64,000 bases of DNA. It comes from JAJDTQ01 sp965204235 (GTDB lineage Bacteria > Desulfobacterota > Binatia > UBA9968 > JAJDTQ01). Under the pieces are notes generated by a model. The model was given only the letters and a program-made list of their open reading frames with translations. It was not told where the DNA came from and searched no databases. Each line of letters opens with the position of its first letter. Positions within the stretch are counted from its first letter, which is position 1. Positions 55,972-64,000 of the stretch are shown here, piece by piece. Both the position numbers and the translations under genes were made by a program. The DNA is taken from positions 1,860,001 to 1,924,000 of the forward strand of contig OZ241979.1 in assembly GCA_965204235.1 (NCBI GenBank), read 5' to 3'.

Positions 55972-58900
55972 TGGCCTTGTCTGACCGTGTCCATATTGCC
56001 CGACGCTTTCAGCGTGCGATCCGTATCGACACGGACCTCACCAACCCGGCGGCCTTGGAAGGATTCGTCTGCCCGCAATCATCCGCCGTCGTCATCGGGA
56101 CCTTGGCGCGCCATGTTGCCGAGGACGGTCAAGGGGCCTTTACCTGGACCGGACCCTATGGCAGCGGCAAGTCGAGTCTGGTCGTGGCCTTCAGTGCCCT
56201 CCTGAACGGGAATCACGCGCTCCGGCGCTATGCGGCCTCGGTGGTTGGCAAGGATACGGCGAAGGCTGTCACGGACGCGCTGCCGCCCCGCACCAGAGGG
56301 TGGCGTATCCTGCCCGTTATCGGTCGGCGCGACCGCCCGGCCCAAGTGGTCGGTGAGACATTGGAGGCGTCCGGACATCTGACCGGCAAGGCTCCAAAGG
56401 CCTGGAGCGAGAAACGTGTACTGGACTCTCTACAGGAGAGCGCTTCCCGGAATCCTCGCGCTGCCGGCGGCCTGATGGTGTTCGTGGACGAGATGGGCAA
56501 GTTTCTGGAGGCGGCCGCTTACGACGGGACCGACATCTACTTCTTTCAGCAACTCGCGGAGTTGGCTTCCCGCAGCAAGGGACGCTTGGTTGTCGTCGGC
56601 ATCCTGCACCAGGCGTTCGAGGAGTACGCCCGTCGTTTGGCGCGTGAGACGCGCGATGAATGGGCGAAGATTCAGGGTCGGTTCGTGGACCTCGCCGTCA
56701 ACGTCAGCGGGGACGAGCAGATCGACATCCTCCGGCGCGCCATCGAGAGCGGTCACGGGTCCGAGAACCCCGGTTCTCTAGCCGAAGGTGTGGCCGCTCT
56801 GTTCCGCCGACAAACATCCCCACACTTGGCGAAGATGTTGGAGGACTGCTGGCCGCTACACCCGCTCGTCGCGTGTCTGCTCGGCCCCATGTCACGACGC
56901 CGCTTCGGTCAGAACCAGCGCAGCATCTTCGGGTTTCTCAATTCGACGGAGCCGCGAGGGTTTCAGGACTTCCTGCGTCATGCCGGTGATGGAGACCTCT
57001 ATACACCTGACCTTTTATGGGACTATCTGCGTGTCAATCTGGATCCAGCCATCATGGCCTCCCCCGATGGCCACCGCTGGTCCCTGGCCGTAGAGGCATT
57101 GGAGCGGTGCGAAGCCACGGGCGGCAACGAACTTCACCTTCGGCTGCTCAAGACCATTGCACTGGTGGATCTGCTGAAAGACCGTTCCGGTCTGGTAGCG
57201 AGCCTCGACCTGCTCAAGCAGGCGCTCCCCGGGTACGGCGACAGGAAGATCAGGCAGACCTTGACAACGCTGCAAAGCTGGTCGCTAATTATCTTTCGGA
57301 AGTTCAACGACTCCTACAGCATCTTCGAGGGGAGCGATTTCGACATCGAGCACGCGGTGGATCAGGTCCTGGCGGCCATGGGCGAAGTTGACCTTGACAG
57401 GCTCAACGTCCTTGCCGACCTTCAACCCGTTATAGCCAAGCGCCACTACCACGTGACCGGCGCTTTGCGTTGGTTCGATGTGGACATTGTCCCGTTGGCG
57501 AAGGTCGAACAGGCTACAGCCGACTACGTGCCTCGGAACGGCGCCATCGGGGCCTTCCTTCTGGTGATTCCGACCCAGGGCGAGTCGGGGGACAAGATCG
57601 GGGATGTCTGTCGTCGTGCGGTGAATCAACCCAGAGAATGGGACATCGTAGTCGGCTCGCCGCAAGATATTTGGGACGTCACGTCGCTTGCCCGGGAGCT
57701 GTCGGCTTTGGAGCGCCTGGGCAACGAGACGCCCGAGCTGCAAGGAGATCGGGTCGCGCGACGCGAGGTCGAAGCTCGCCTTGCGGCGCTGCAAGGACGT
57801 TTGGAAAGCGAAGTGGACCGTGCCTTCGACAACGCCCATTGGTATCGGAGGCAGCAGTTCGCCATGCCGCGGGCGCGCGCAGAACTCAACAGCCTGGCGT
57901 CCGACTTGGCGGACGCACGATTTGCGGAGTCGCCGCGGCTGCACAACGAACTCCTGAACCGTATCAAGCCGTCGAGCAACGCCGTAGCAGCGCAGAACGC
58001 CCTATTACGACGGATGGTGCTCAACGAGGGTCAGGAGCGGTTGGGTATCGCGGGTTTTCCTGCAGAGGGCGGAGTGTTCGCGTCGCTCTTGGAAGCTACC
58101 GGACTGTACCGCGAGACAAGGAACGGCTGGAACTTTGCCGCTCCCATAGCCGGCGAGGACGACCCCTGCAACCTCGCTCCGGCTTGGCAGGCGGCAACAA
58201 AGTTTCTGCAATCCCACTCGGATCGCACGGTTACGGTTTCCGAAATCTACCACATCTGGCGCCGTGCGCCCTTCGGCATCAAGGACGGCGTGCTGCCGGT
58301 TCTGGTGGTGGCGTTCATCCTGTCCGGGCGTCGTGACCTTGCCGTTTATCGCCAGGGCATCTTTCAGGCGCGTCTGTCGGACCTGGAAATGGATTATCTC
58401 GTCAAGGACCCGACCGACATCCAGCTACGCTGGATGAACCTTTCGGGTGTGTCACGACGGCTCCTTTCCGATATGGCGAACCTCGTGCGTGAACTGGACG
58501 GCGAGAACCGGCTGACCGACCTGGAACCCATCGACGTGGCAAGAGGCTTGGTCGCAATCTACGATCGGTTGCCGTCCTGGGTCTCCCACACACAGCGGCT
58601 GTCCGGCAACGCCAAACGTGTACGGCAACTGTTCAAGCAAGCCAATGACCCCAACAAGCTGATCTTCGACGATATTCCCCATGTTCTCGGTGGCGACATA
58701 GCCATCGGGGAGAAGGAGACGCTGCGCCGTATCGCAGATCAGATGCGGGAGGGACTGACCGAACTGCGACAGGCCCATCCTGCCCTGCTGCATCGTCTGC
58801 GAGAAACGCTGCTCGTGGAGTTGGAAGTACCCAATGCTTCGCCGCCGATGTTGGCTGAATTGCGCGCCCGTGCCGAGAACATCCGACAACTCGGCGGCGA

Positions 58901-59363
58901 CCATCGCTTGGAAGCCTTTGTGGTACGGCTTACACAGTTTCAGGGCAGCGACGACGAAATGGAAGGCCTTGCCAGTATGGCCACCAACAAACCGTTGCGG
59001 AACTGGGTGGATTCCGACATCGACCGGGCGATGATCGAGCTTGCCGACTTGGCACAGAGGTTCATCCGGGCAGAGTTGTTTGCCCACGTCAAGTATCGGT
59101 CGAACAAGCGGCACGCCATGGCAGTGGTCGTTGGCATGAATGGCCGACCGACGCCGATCCACGACGAGTTCGACGTCACCGACCTGGAACGCCAAAAGGT
59201 AGAGGCGTTGGTCGGCCAGATAGATGTAGCCTTGGGTAGCAGCGGTGAAAAGCGACGTAACGTCATTCTGGCGGCCCTGGCCGAACTGAGTGCCCGGTAC
59301 CTCGAGGAGACGGCGACCGTCCGATCGACGGACAGTCGCAGAAGGCGCCGGCAGGCATCGTAA
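55971..59363 (+). CDS. sspC: large P-loop ATPase, SspC-like
   Basis: 1130 residues. Walker A is GPYGSGKSS at about 61-69, and LMVFVDEMGKFLE is a plausible Walker B near residue 168. The remaining 900 residues have no domain I recognise; helices and coiled-coil-like stretches (EVEARLAALQGRLESEVDRA) dominate the middle. It sits between the DUF4007 and PAPS-reductase-like genes, the position of SspC. A GTG three bases earlier (55968) is an alternative start. It overlaps sspB by one base and ends two bases before sspD. Confidence 0.78.
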   Translation: MALSDRVHIARRFQRAIRIDTDLTNPAALEGFVCPQSSAVVIGTLARHVAEDGQGAFTWTGPYGSGKSSLVVAFSALLNGNHALRRYAASVVGKDTAKAVTDALPPRTRGWRILPVIGRRDRPAQVVGETLEASGHLTGKAPKAWSEKRVLDSLQESASRNPRAAGGLMVFVDEMGKFLEAAAYDGTDIYFFQQLAELASRSKGRLVVVGILHQAFEEYARRLARETRDEWAKIQGRFVDLAVNVSGDEQIDILRRAIESGHGSENPGSLAEGVAALFRRQTSPHLAKMLEDCWPLHPLVACLLGPMSRRRFGQNQRSIFGFLNSTEPRGFQDFLRHAGDGDLYTPDLLWDYLRVNLDPAIMASPDGHRWSLAVEALERCEATGGNELHLRLLKTIALVDLLKDRSGLVASLDLLKQALPGYGDRKIRQTLTTLQSWSLIIFRKFNDSYSIFEGSDFDIEHAVDQVLAAMGEVDLDRLNVLADLQPVIAKRHYHVTGALRWFDVDIVPLAKVEQATADYVPRNGAIGAFLLVIPTQGESGDKIGDVCRRAVNQPREWDIVVGSPQDIWDVTSLARELSALERLGNETPELQGDRVARREVEARLAALQGRLESEVDRAFDNAHWYRRQQFAMPRARAELNSLASDLADARFAESPRLHNELLNRIKPSSNAVAAQNALLRRMVLNEGQERLGIAGFPAEGGVFASLLEATGLYRETRNGWNFAAPIAGEDDPCNLAPAWQAATKFLQSHSDRTVTVSEIYHIWRRAPFGIKDGVLPVLVVAFILSGRRDLAVYRQGIFQARLSDLEMDYLVKDPTDIQLRWMNLSGVSRRLLSDMANLVRELDGENRLTDLEPIDVARGLVAIYDRLPSWVSHTQRLSGNAKRVRQLFKQANDPNKLIFDDIPHVLGGDIAIGEKETLRRIADQMREGLTELRQAHPALLHRLRETLLVELEVPNASPPMLAELRARAENIRQLGGDHRLEAFVVRLTQFQGSDDEMEGLASMATNKPLRNWVDSDIDRAMIELADLAQRFIRAELFAHVKYRSNKRHAMAVVVGMNGRPTPIHDEFDVTDLERQKVEALVGQIDVALGSSGEKRRNVILAALAELSARYLEETATVRSTDSRRRRRQAS

Positions 59364-59365
59364 GC

Positions 59366-60202
59366 ATGGCGGACGTCGAGCGACACGTCCTGGGGTTGTC
59401 CGGCGGGCGCGACAGCGCCGCCCTCGCGGTGTACATGCGGGAGAACCGCCCCGAGTTGAACATTGACTATTTCTTCACCGATACCGGCAAGGAGTTGCCG
59501 GAGGTGTATGAATTTCTCGTCAAGCTGGAGGGCTTCTTGGGCAAACCCATTCTGCGGTTGAATCCGGACCGCGATTTTGATTTCTGGCTCAAGCAGTACA
59601 ACAACTTCCTGCCGTCGCCTCAGACACGATGGTGTACTCGGCAGTTGAAGCTACGACCGTTCGAGCAGTGGATTCGTCCCTTGCTGGATAATGGCGCCAA
59701 AGTCTATAGCTACGTCGCCATCCGTGCGGACGAGGAATACCGGGAAGGATACGCCTCAAAGCACGCCAATCTCGTGGTGCGGCTGCCCTTCAAGGATGCT
59801 GGCATCGACAAGGCCGGCGTGCTAGATATCCTGGAAGGCACGGGTCTGGGTCTCCCTCGGTACTATGAATGGCGCACCCGCAGCGGCTGCACCTTCTGTT
59901 TCTTCCAGCAGAAGATCGAGTGGGTACGGCTGAAAGAACGCCACCCGAACTATTTCGAGGAAGCCAAGGCTTACGAGAAGAATGCCGTCGAGCACGGATC
60001 GCCGTTTACGTGGACCCAAGGAGAGTCGCTAATTGATTTGGAGCGTGCCGAACGTATAGCGCAGATCAAGGAAGATCATGCTCGACGATTGAAGCGTCTC
60101 TGGTTGAATGTACAACCGAACCCATTAAGACCGGACCTGGATCCCATCGACATGGACGACCTTTACGGCAAGAGCAAGGTTTGTCTGGCATGTCATAAGT
60201 AG
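59366..60202 (+). CDS. sspD: PAPS-reductase-like ATP pyrophosphatase, SspD-like
   Basis: 278 residues. The PP-loop LSGGRDS (11-17) activates the backbone with ATP. Cysteines C90 (RWCTRQ), C175 and C178 (SGCTFC), and C274 and C277 (CLACHK) are placed to bind an Fe-S cluster, as in DndC/SspD. It would insert sulfur supplied by the desulfurase into the DNA backbone. ATG is two bases after the sspC-like stop. GC content falls sharply beyond this gene. Confidence 0.82.
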   Translation: MADVERHVLGLSGGRDSAALAVYMRENRPELNIDYFFTDTGKELPEVYEFLVKLEGFLGKPILRLNPDRDFDFWLKQYNNFLPSPQTRWCTRQLKLRPFEQWIRPLLDNGAKVYSYVAIRADEEYREGYASKHANLVVRLPFKDAGIDKAGVLDILEGTGLGLPRYYEWRTRSGCTFCFFQQKIEWVRLKERHPNYFEEAKAYEKNAVEHGSPFTWTQGESLIDLERAERIAQIKEDHARRLKRLWLNVQPNPLRPDLDPIDMDDLYGKSKVCLACHK

Positions 60203-60252
60203 CGCACAGCCTGGTTCTCTTCGATACGGAATATCGTCAATGGAGCAGCGAT

Positions 60253-60747
60253 ATGAGTCCTCGCCACCCGCTCACTGTCGGATGGTCTCCTGATAGAAAA
60301 CTGTGGGAGGCGTTGGATCGAGCGGGGAAAGGACTGTCATGGAGAAGGGTTGACTTTTGCCGGGATAAAGCACACTTGGTTTCAAAAGAAGGTCGAGGCG
60401 TGTATCTAATATGTGCAGCTCCTCCCGTAAGAACGATGGACAGGGTGAATCCTTATACGGTTCTTTACGCCGGTCAAGTGAAGGGGCGTCATCGGAACCT
60501 TCGAGATCGGTTTCTGGAGCATGTCAGAAATCCCAGTCCACAACTCAGGTTGTTTGTAGATTGTTACTTTCCAGCAGTGCACTTTTGCTTTGCAACGGTA
60601 AAGGACCCTTCGAGAATAGACGAGATGGAGGTTCTCCTCCTGGAACTTTTCAATCCGCCATGCAACAGAATCAGCGCTCCCGGAACTCAAGTCATACTTG
60701 CACGAATTGGAGTTGGCCAATTCATTGGCAGAATCGGCAAGCGATAG
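60253..60747 (+). CDS. GIY-YIG-type nuclease of the phosphorothioation island
   Basis: 164 residues. The GIY-YIG pattern is visible: GVY at 49-51, YAG at 72-74, then RNLRDRFLEH with the catalytic arginine, and the glutamate and asparagine in MEVLLLELFNPPCNR. The motif first element is GVY rather than GIY. It follows sspD by 50 bp and precedes the DGQHR gene by 18 bp, so it is part of the operon. It may cut unmodified DNA. A role as a non-restriction repair nuclease cannot be excluded. Confidence 0.72.
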   Translation: MSPRHPLTVGWSPDRKLWEALDRAGKGLSWRRVDFCRDKAHLVSKEGRGVYLICAAPPVRTMDRVNPYTVLYAGQVKGRHRNLRDRFLEHVRNPSPQLRLFVDCYFPAVHFCFATVKDPSRIDEMEVLLLELFNPPCNRISAPGTQVILARIGVGQFIGRIGKR

Positions 60748-60765
60748 AACACACAGGAGGAAACC

Positions 60766-62166
60766 ATGCGAATCTATCCGGCAATTCGGGCGCAGATGGG
60801 CAATTGGCAGTACTACATTGTACGGATGAAGATGCGCGAAATTGCGAATGAAGTGCAGCTTGCTCACGACATTTATGCGGATAGAACGCTGAGCGACGCC
60901 ATTCAGAGGGAACTCGCCACCAAGCGGGTCAGGACCGAAATCGTGGGATATTTGGCACGTCGCCCGGATCGATTCTTCTCTTCCATCGTCGTGGCAGCCA
61001 TGGAAGGCGAACCCATGTGGCATCCTGTGGAAATGGATCGCGACACCGTTCCGGAAATTTTCACAAAGAGCAAGTCCCTGGGCGACAGCTTCGGAGTTCT
61101 TTCTTTCGGAGACGAGCCCAAATACTACGCCTTGGATGGTCAGCACCGTGTGGCGGCGATCAAGTTACTCGTCAAGGGGGAGGCCGATGTACAGCCGCCG
61201 GAAAACTTTCACGACGACCTGTTATCCGTGATCGTAGTCCTGAGAGAAGAGCATGACATACCTGAAGGCGAATGGATGAAGCGTTATCGGAGACTGTTCT
61301 CCAGCCTGAATCGTTACGCCAAGCCTACGGATAGAGATACAAACATTATCATGGACGAAGATGACCTCTTTGCGATTCTTACCCGTCGATTGATTACCGA
61401 ACACGACTTTTTTCAGGCGCCAGGTCCTGAGAAAACCTCTTTCAAAGTACTGACCAAAGGAAAGAACCTGCGCTCAGGGGTCAGTCACTTTACTACACTC
61501 CAGACCTTATATGACCTGAATTTGATACTGTTGAAGACGCGAAAGCGGGAGCACGAAATATGGTCTCCTCAAGGAATCCGTCTTTACATACAGACTCGTC
61601 CTCATGAAGAGGAGATTGATGGGTATTACGAAGAGTTGGTAGCCTATTGGGATGCGCTCCTCGACGTTTTTCCAGTTCTTCGAAAATCGCCAGAGAAGAT
61701 GCGGTTTCACGATATTTCGGCAGCAAACAGCAACGAGTATCAAGACCATCTATTGTTCTGGCCGATTGGTCAACTGCTGTTTGCCAAATTGGTACGTAGT
61801 ATTCTGGACGCTAAGCTTTCCGATGAGTGCGAAGTAAGCAAAGGGGACGTAGTAGCCGCTTTGAGCCCTTTTACCCAAACACCGTGGGAATTGCATGACG
61901 CTCCCTGGAGACATTTGCTGCTCGTGCCGACTCTGGAAGGAGATTCTTGGCGTATGCGTGATGAAGAACGCAAGGAAGCTCTGGATCTCGCGTATCGGTT
62001 GCTTTGCTGGATCACAGGTCTCGATTCCTTGAATGAAGAAGAAACGAAGGAACTCCGAGACGACTGGCGAAGATTGCTTCTTCGGCCACCGGCGGACGAA
62101 CAGCAGGTCGAAGGAATGTGGCAAGCAGCTACGGAGGCCCGCGCTCGCATTCTTACAGGCGCCTGA
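60766..62166 (+). CDS. DGQHR-domain protein (DndB-like)
   Basis: 466 residues. YYALDGQHRVAAIKLL carries the DGQHR motif at 124-128, a ParB/DndB-type NTP-binding motif related to the DGQQR of DUF262 proteins. DndB regulates the dnd phosphorothioation operon; DGQHR proteins also occur in 7-deazapurine (Dpd) systems. AGGAGG lies five bases upstream of the ATG. It stands between a GIY-YIG nuclease and a SNF2 helicase. It may be a regulator, or the sensor of a restriction module. Confidence 0.75.
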   Translation: MRIYPAIRAQMGNWQYYIVRMKMREIANEVQLAHDIYADRTLSDAIQRELATKRVRTEIVGYLARRPDRFFSSIVVAAMEGEPMWHPVEMDRDTVPEIFTKSKSLGDSFGVLSFGDEPKYYALDGQHRVAAIKLLVKGEADVQPPENFHDDLLSVIVVLREEHDIPEGEWMKRYRRLFSSLNRYAKPTDRDTNIIMDEDDLFAILTRRLITEHDFFQAPGPEKTSFKVLTKGKNLRSGVSHFTTLQTLYDLNLILLKTRKREHEIWSPQGIRLYIQTRPHEEEIDGYYEELVAYWDALLDVFPVLRKSPEKMRFHDISAANSNEYQDHLLFWPIGQLLFAKLVRSILDAKLSDECEVSKGDVVAALSPFTQTPWELHDAPWRHLLLVPTLEGDSWRMRDEERKEALDLAYRLLCWITGLDSLNEEETKELRDDWRRLLLRPPADEQQVEGMWQAATEARARILTGA

Positions 62167-62180
62167 ATTGACGATACGTG

Positions 62181-63839
62181 ATGCCGGATCCGCCTCTTGA
62201 TTTTCCTGTAAGGGTTGAAACGGAAGACACCACCGAATCTGGCGGTTTGGTCCTTCGTTTCCGGCCGGGTTCAAGGCGTGAGGGGGAATCCTGTGAGATC
62301 TCGCAGAGGCTCGCAAGCGCCGGGACGTGGGCCTTGGAACTGGATGCTCAGTATCAGGAGCTACTTCGGGCGGGCCGCAGTCCGCGGGTGACTGTTCCCG
62401 GTTTGCGGAGAAGGCTTGCGAAGGAGGCGAAGCGCCAGACTTTTGCGGAGTACCGGGAACTTCAATACAGCGTTGGTGAACTGATCAGGCCTTTGCTCCT
62501 GAATCCACCGGACCTGGCCGAGCTGTACCCGTTTCAACGGCAGGGCGCAGACTGGCTCGCCGGGCGGCATGGAGGAATTCTGGCCGACGATATGGGTTTA
62601 GGCAAGACGGTTCAGGTAATCACGGCCATGCGCCTATTGTTTCACAGGGCGGAACTGCGCACAGCCTTGGTCATTTGTCCAAGAAGTCTCTTCGCAACTT
62701 GGGCGCGGGAGTTTCGCCGCTGGGCCCCTGAACTCTGCGTGATAGCACTTTCCCCACCAGCGCATATTCGCGAGACGGCCTGGAAGACTGTAGCGGGAAG
62801 CTGTCATGTCCTGCTGACCAACTACGAACAACTGCGCGATCCTGCGGAGGTTTTGAAGAGAACACCCCCTGATTTGATCGTCGCGGATGAAGCACATCGG
62901 CTCCGCAATCGCAGTGCAAGAAGTACGTCTGGAAGCTTTCAACTGGAACCCGTGCGTTTCTGGGCAATTACTGGCACTCCTTTGGAGCGAGATCTTGAAG
63001 ACTTGGCTACTCTTTTGTCCCTGGTCGCGCCGAAGAGTTTTGCCCCCACCGATGCGAAGCTGCATCCGTCCTCATTGCGCAGTCGGGCGCGTCCATATGT
63101 ATTGCGGCGCCGCAAGCAGGAGGTTCTGGAAGAATTACCGCCGGTAATAGATACTACTGAGGCTTTGGAGCTATCCGAAGCCCAGGAGCAAGCTTATCGA
63201 AGCGCTGTAAGAGAATACCGACTGAAGAGACAAAGTGGAGACGAACTAGCACTTTTGACCCGACTGCAAGGATTGTGCGATATGGAACCGCAAAGCCGGG
63301 AGAGTTGCAAGCTAGAACGAATCTTGGATCTGCTGGAATATATTCGTCAACAGCGAGAAAAGGCCGTCGTATTTTCATATCGCCTCCAACCATTACACGA
63401 GCTGCAAGTTCGCGCTACGAAGCGCTGGGGCGAAGAAGCGGCTGTTCTTTTAGTCGGATCAATGCACAACGAACAAAGAGACAAGGCGGTGGACTATTTC
63501 CGTAGCGATGCACATGCACTCGTTTTGCTTGCTTCGACTCGTGTTGGAGGTGAAGGTTTGACTTTAGTGGAGGCAAATCATGTATTTTTACTCAATCAAT
63601 GGTGGAACCCTTCAGCCAACGACCAGGCGCGCGATCGAGTACTACGGGTCGGTCAGCGTCGCAAAGTACATGTACACAGGTTCTACTGTCGTGGAACAAT
63701 GGAGGAGAATTTGCAAGACATCCTCGATTCCAAGCGAGAGATATTCAACGAAGCCGTCGAGCGTTTAGGGCAAGACGAGAATTCTGTATGGAAGCACGTG
63801 TTGCACGAGATGGGTATTTCTCGGCTGTTGGCGGATTAG
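62181..63839 (+). CDS. SNF2-family DNA helicase/translocase
   Basis: 552 residues from ATG 62181 (a GTG one codon earlier is possible). Motif I is DDMGLGKT (136-143), motif II is VADEAHRL near residue 232, and the C-terminal half has VVFSYRLQPL, RVGGEGLTL and the arginine-finger motif VI QARDRVLRVGQ. The fold is complete. It would translocate along DNA and could drive a nuclease. It is 14 bp after the DGQHR gene and last in the operon; GC is low here (about 40% near the end). Its stop overlaps the minus-strand gene that follows. Confidence 0.85.
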   Translation: MPDPPLDFPVRVETEDTTESGGLVLRFRPGSRREGESCEISQRLASAGTWALELDAQYQELLRAGRSPRVTVPGLRRRLAKEAKRQTFAEYRELQYSVGELIRPLLLNPPDLAELYPFQRQGADWLAGRHGGILADDMGLGKTVQVITAMRLLFHRAELRTALVICPRSLFATWAREFRRWAPELCVIALSPPAHIRETAWKTVAGSCHVLLTNYEQLRDPAEVLKRTPPDLIVADEAHRLRNRSARSTSGSFQLEPVRFWAITGTPLERDLEDLATLLSLVAPKSFAPTDAKLHPSSLRSRARPYVLRRRKQEVLEELPPVIDTTEALELSEAQEQAYRSAVREYRLKRQSGDELALLTRLQGLCDMEPQSRESCKLERILDLLEYIRQQREKAVVFSYRLQPLHELQVRATKRWGEEAAVLLVGSMHNEQRDKAVDYFRSDAHALVLLASTRVGGEGLTLVEANHVFLLNQWWNPSANDQARDRVLRVGQRRKVHVHRFYCRGTMEENLQDILDSKREIFNEAVERLGQDENSVWKHVLHEMGISRLLAD

Positions 63840-64000
63840 GCCCATTTGCTCTTGTCGATGCGTCGTTCCGTTCCCCACAGCGGGCCATGGCGCATCGCAT
63901 TCCCGCCAGCCAAAGAGACAGCGGCCATGGAAAACAGGACGCGGACACCGCAGTAAGCCACCATGGTCCAGTTGCTGAGGCCGGACCCCATCAGGGTATC
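63836..64000 (-). CDS. partial gene at the window edge
   Basis: The last 54 codons of a minus-strand gene, entering from beyond 64000 and ending with a TAA that overlaps the helicase stop. The tail has one hydrophobic stretch (MVAYCGVRVLFSMAAVSLAG) and ends GTERRIDKSKWA, so it may be a membrane protein. Too little is present to name it. Confidence 0.4.
   Translation of the reverse strand, partial: DTLMGSGLSNWTMVAYCGVRVLFSMAAVSLAGGNAMRHGPLWGTERRIDKSKWA

Noticed and set aside
53680..60202. Classification as a Dnd (DndABCDE) system
   Set aside because: No DndD or DndE is present, and the DUF4007 protein and very large ATPase fit the Ssp type instead. The DGQHR protein alone is not enough.

Overview
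The window comes from a high-GC bacterium (about 62% GC by eye) that is probably an uncultivated, Gram-negative, soil- or sponge-type lineage near Desulfobacterota/Tectomicrobia. That placement is an inference. It rests on the recO - dimeric glycyl-tRNA synthetase - pyruvate phosphate dikinase order, type IV pilus genes, a soluble transhydrogenase, and many UbiD, Rieske, cupin and amidohydrolase genes. I found no rRNA, tRNA or CRISPR array.

Layout. 0.3-2.7 kb: a DUF262 + HEPN defence-like pair broken by an IS5-family element. 2.8-7.8 kb: sthA, a TSUP exporter, a UbiD decarboxylase and an enoyl-CoA hydratase. 7.9-11.1 kb: a VapC/AbrB toxin-antitoxin pair and a one-chain restriction-methylase-specificity protein. 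11.2-20.2 kb: a catabolic-looking run (diiron ferritin-like protein, dihydroxyphthalate-decarboxylase-like protein, class II aldolase, benzoate-CoA-ligase-like enzyme, aldehyde dehydrogenase, two alpha/beta hydrolases). 20.4-30.9 kb: a frameshifted RNase J-like metallohydrolase, an amidohydrolase, an iron ABC transporter, a Gfo/Idh oxidoreductase, a second UbiD and a bicupin. 31-38.3 kb: dCTP deaminase, two inverted Rieske oxygenases with a decayed DNA methylase between them, and a gentisate dioxygenase. 38.3-41.8 kb: pilB-pilC-pilA. 42-48.2 kb: a DUF4143 ATPase, a methyltransferase and a restriction-modification cassette. 48.3-53.2 kb: recO-glyS-ppdK. 53.4-63.8 kb: a phosphorothioation defence island.

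The most interesting region is 53.7-63.8 kb. A cysteine desulfurase (sspA-like) diverges from a tight operon of DUF4007 nickase (sspB-like), large P-loop ATPase (sspC-like) and PAPS-reductase-like ATP pyrophosphatase (sspD-like). These are the parts of a single-strand DNA phosphorothioation system. SspE is absent. The operon runs instead into a GIY-YIG nuclease, a DndB-like DGQHR protein and a SNF2 helicase, a plausible restriction module. The divergent promoter carries two dyads.

Two repeat families run through the window. One is a set of MITE-like elements of about 100-150 bp whose ends match those of the IS5 element at 519-1750, which is their likely parent. The other is a short motif (core CACGAAATCCTGAAGAGC) found mostly next to defence genes. 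The defence content is rich but decaying: IS disruption, frameshifts, a BrnT stub beside an intact BrnA, and a methylase relic. I cannot tell which single-base frameshifts are biological and which are assembly errors.
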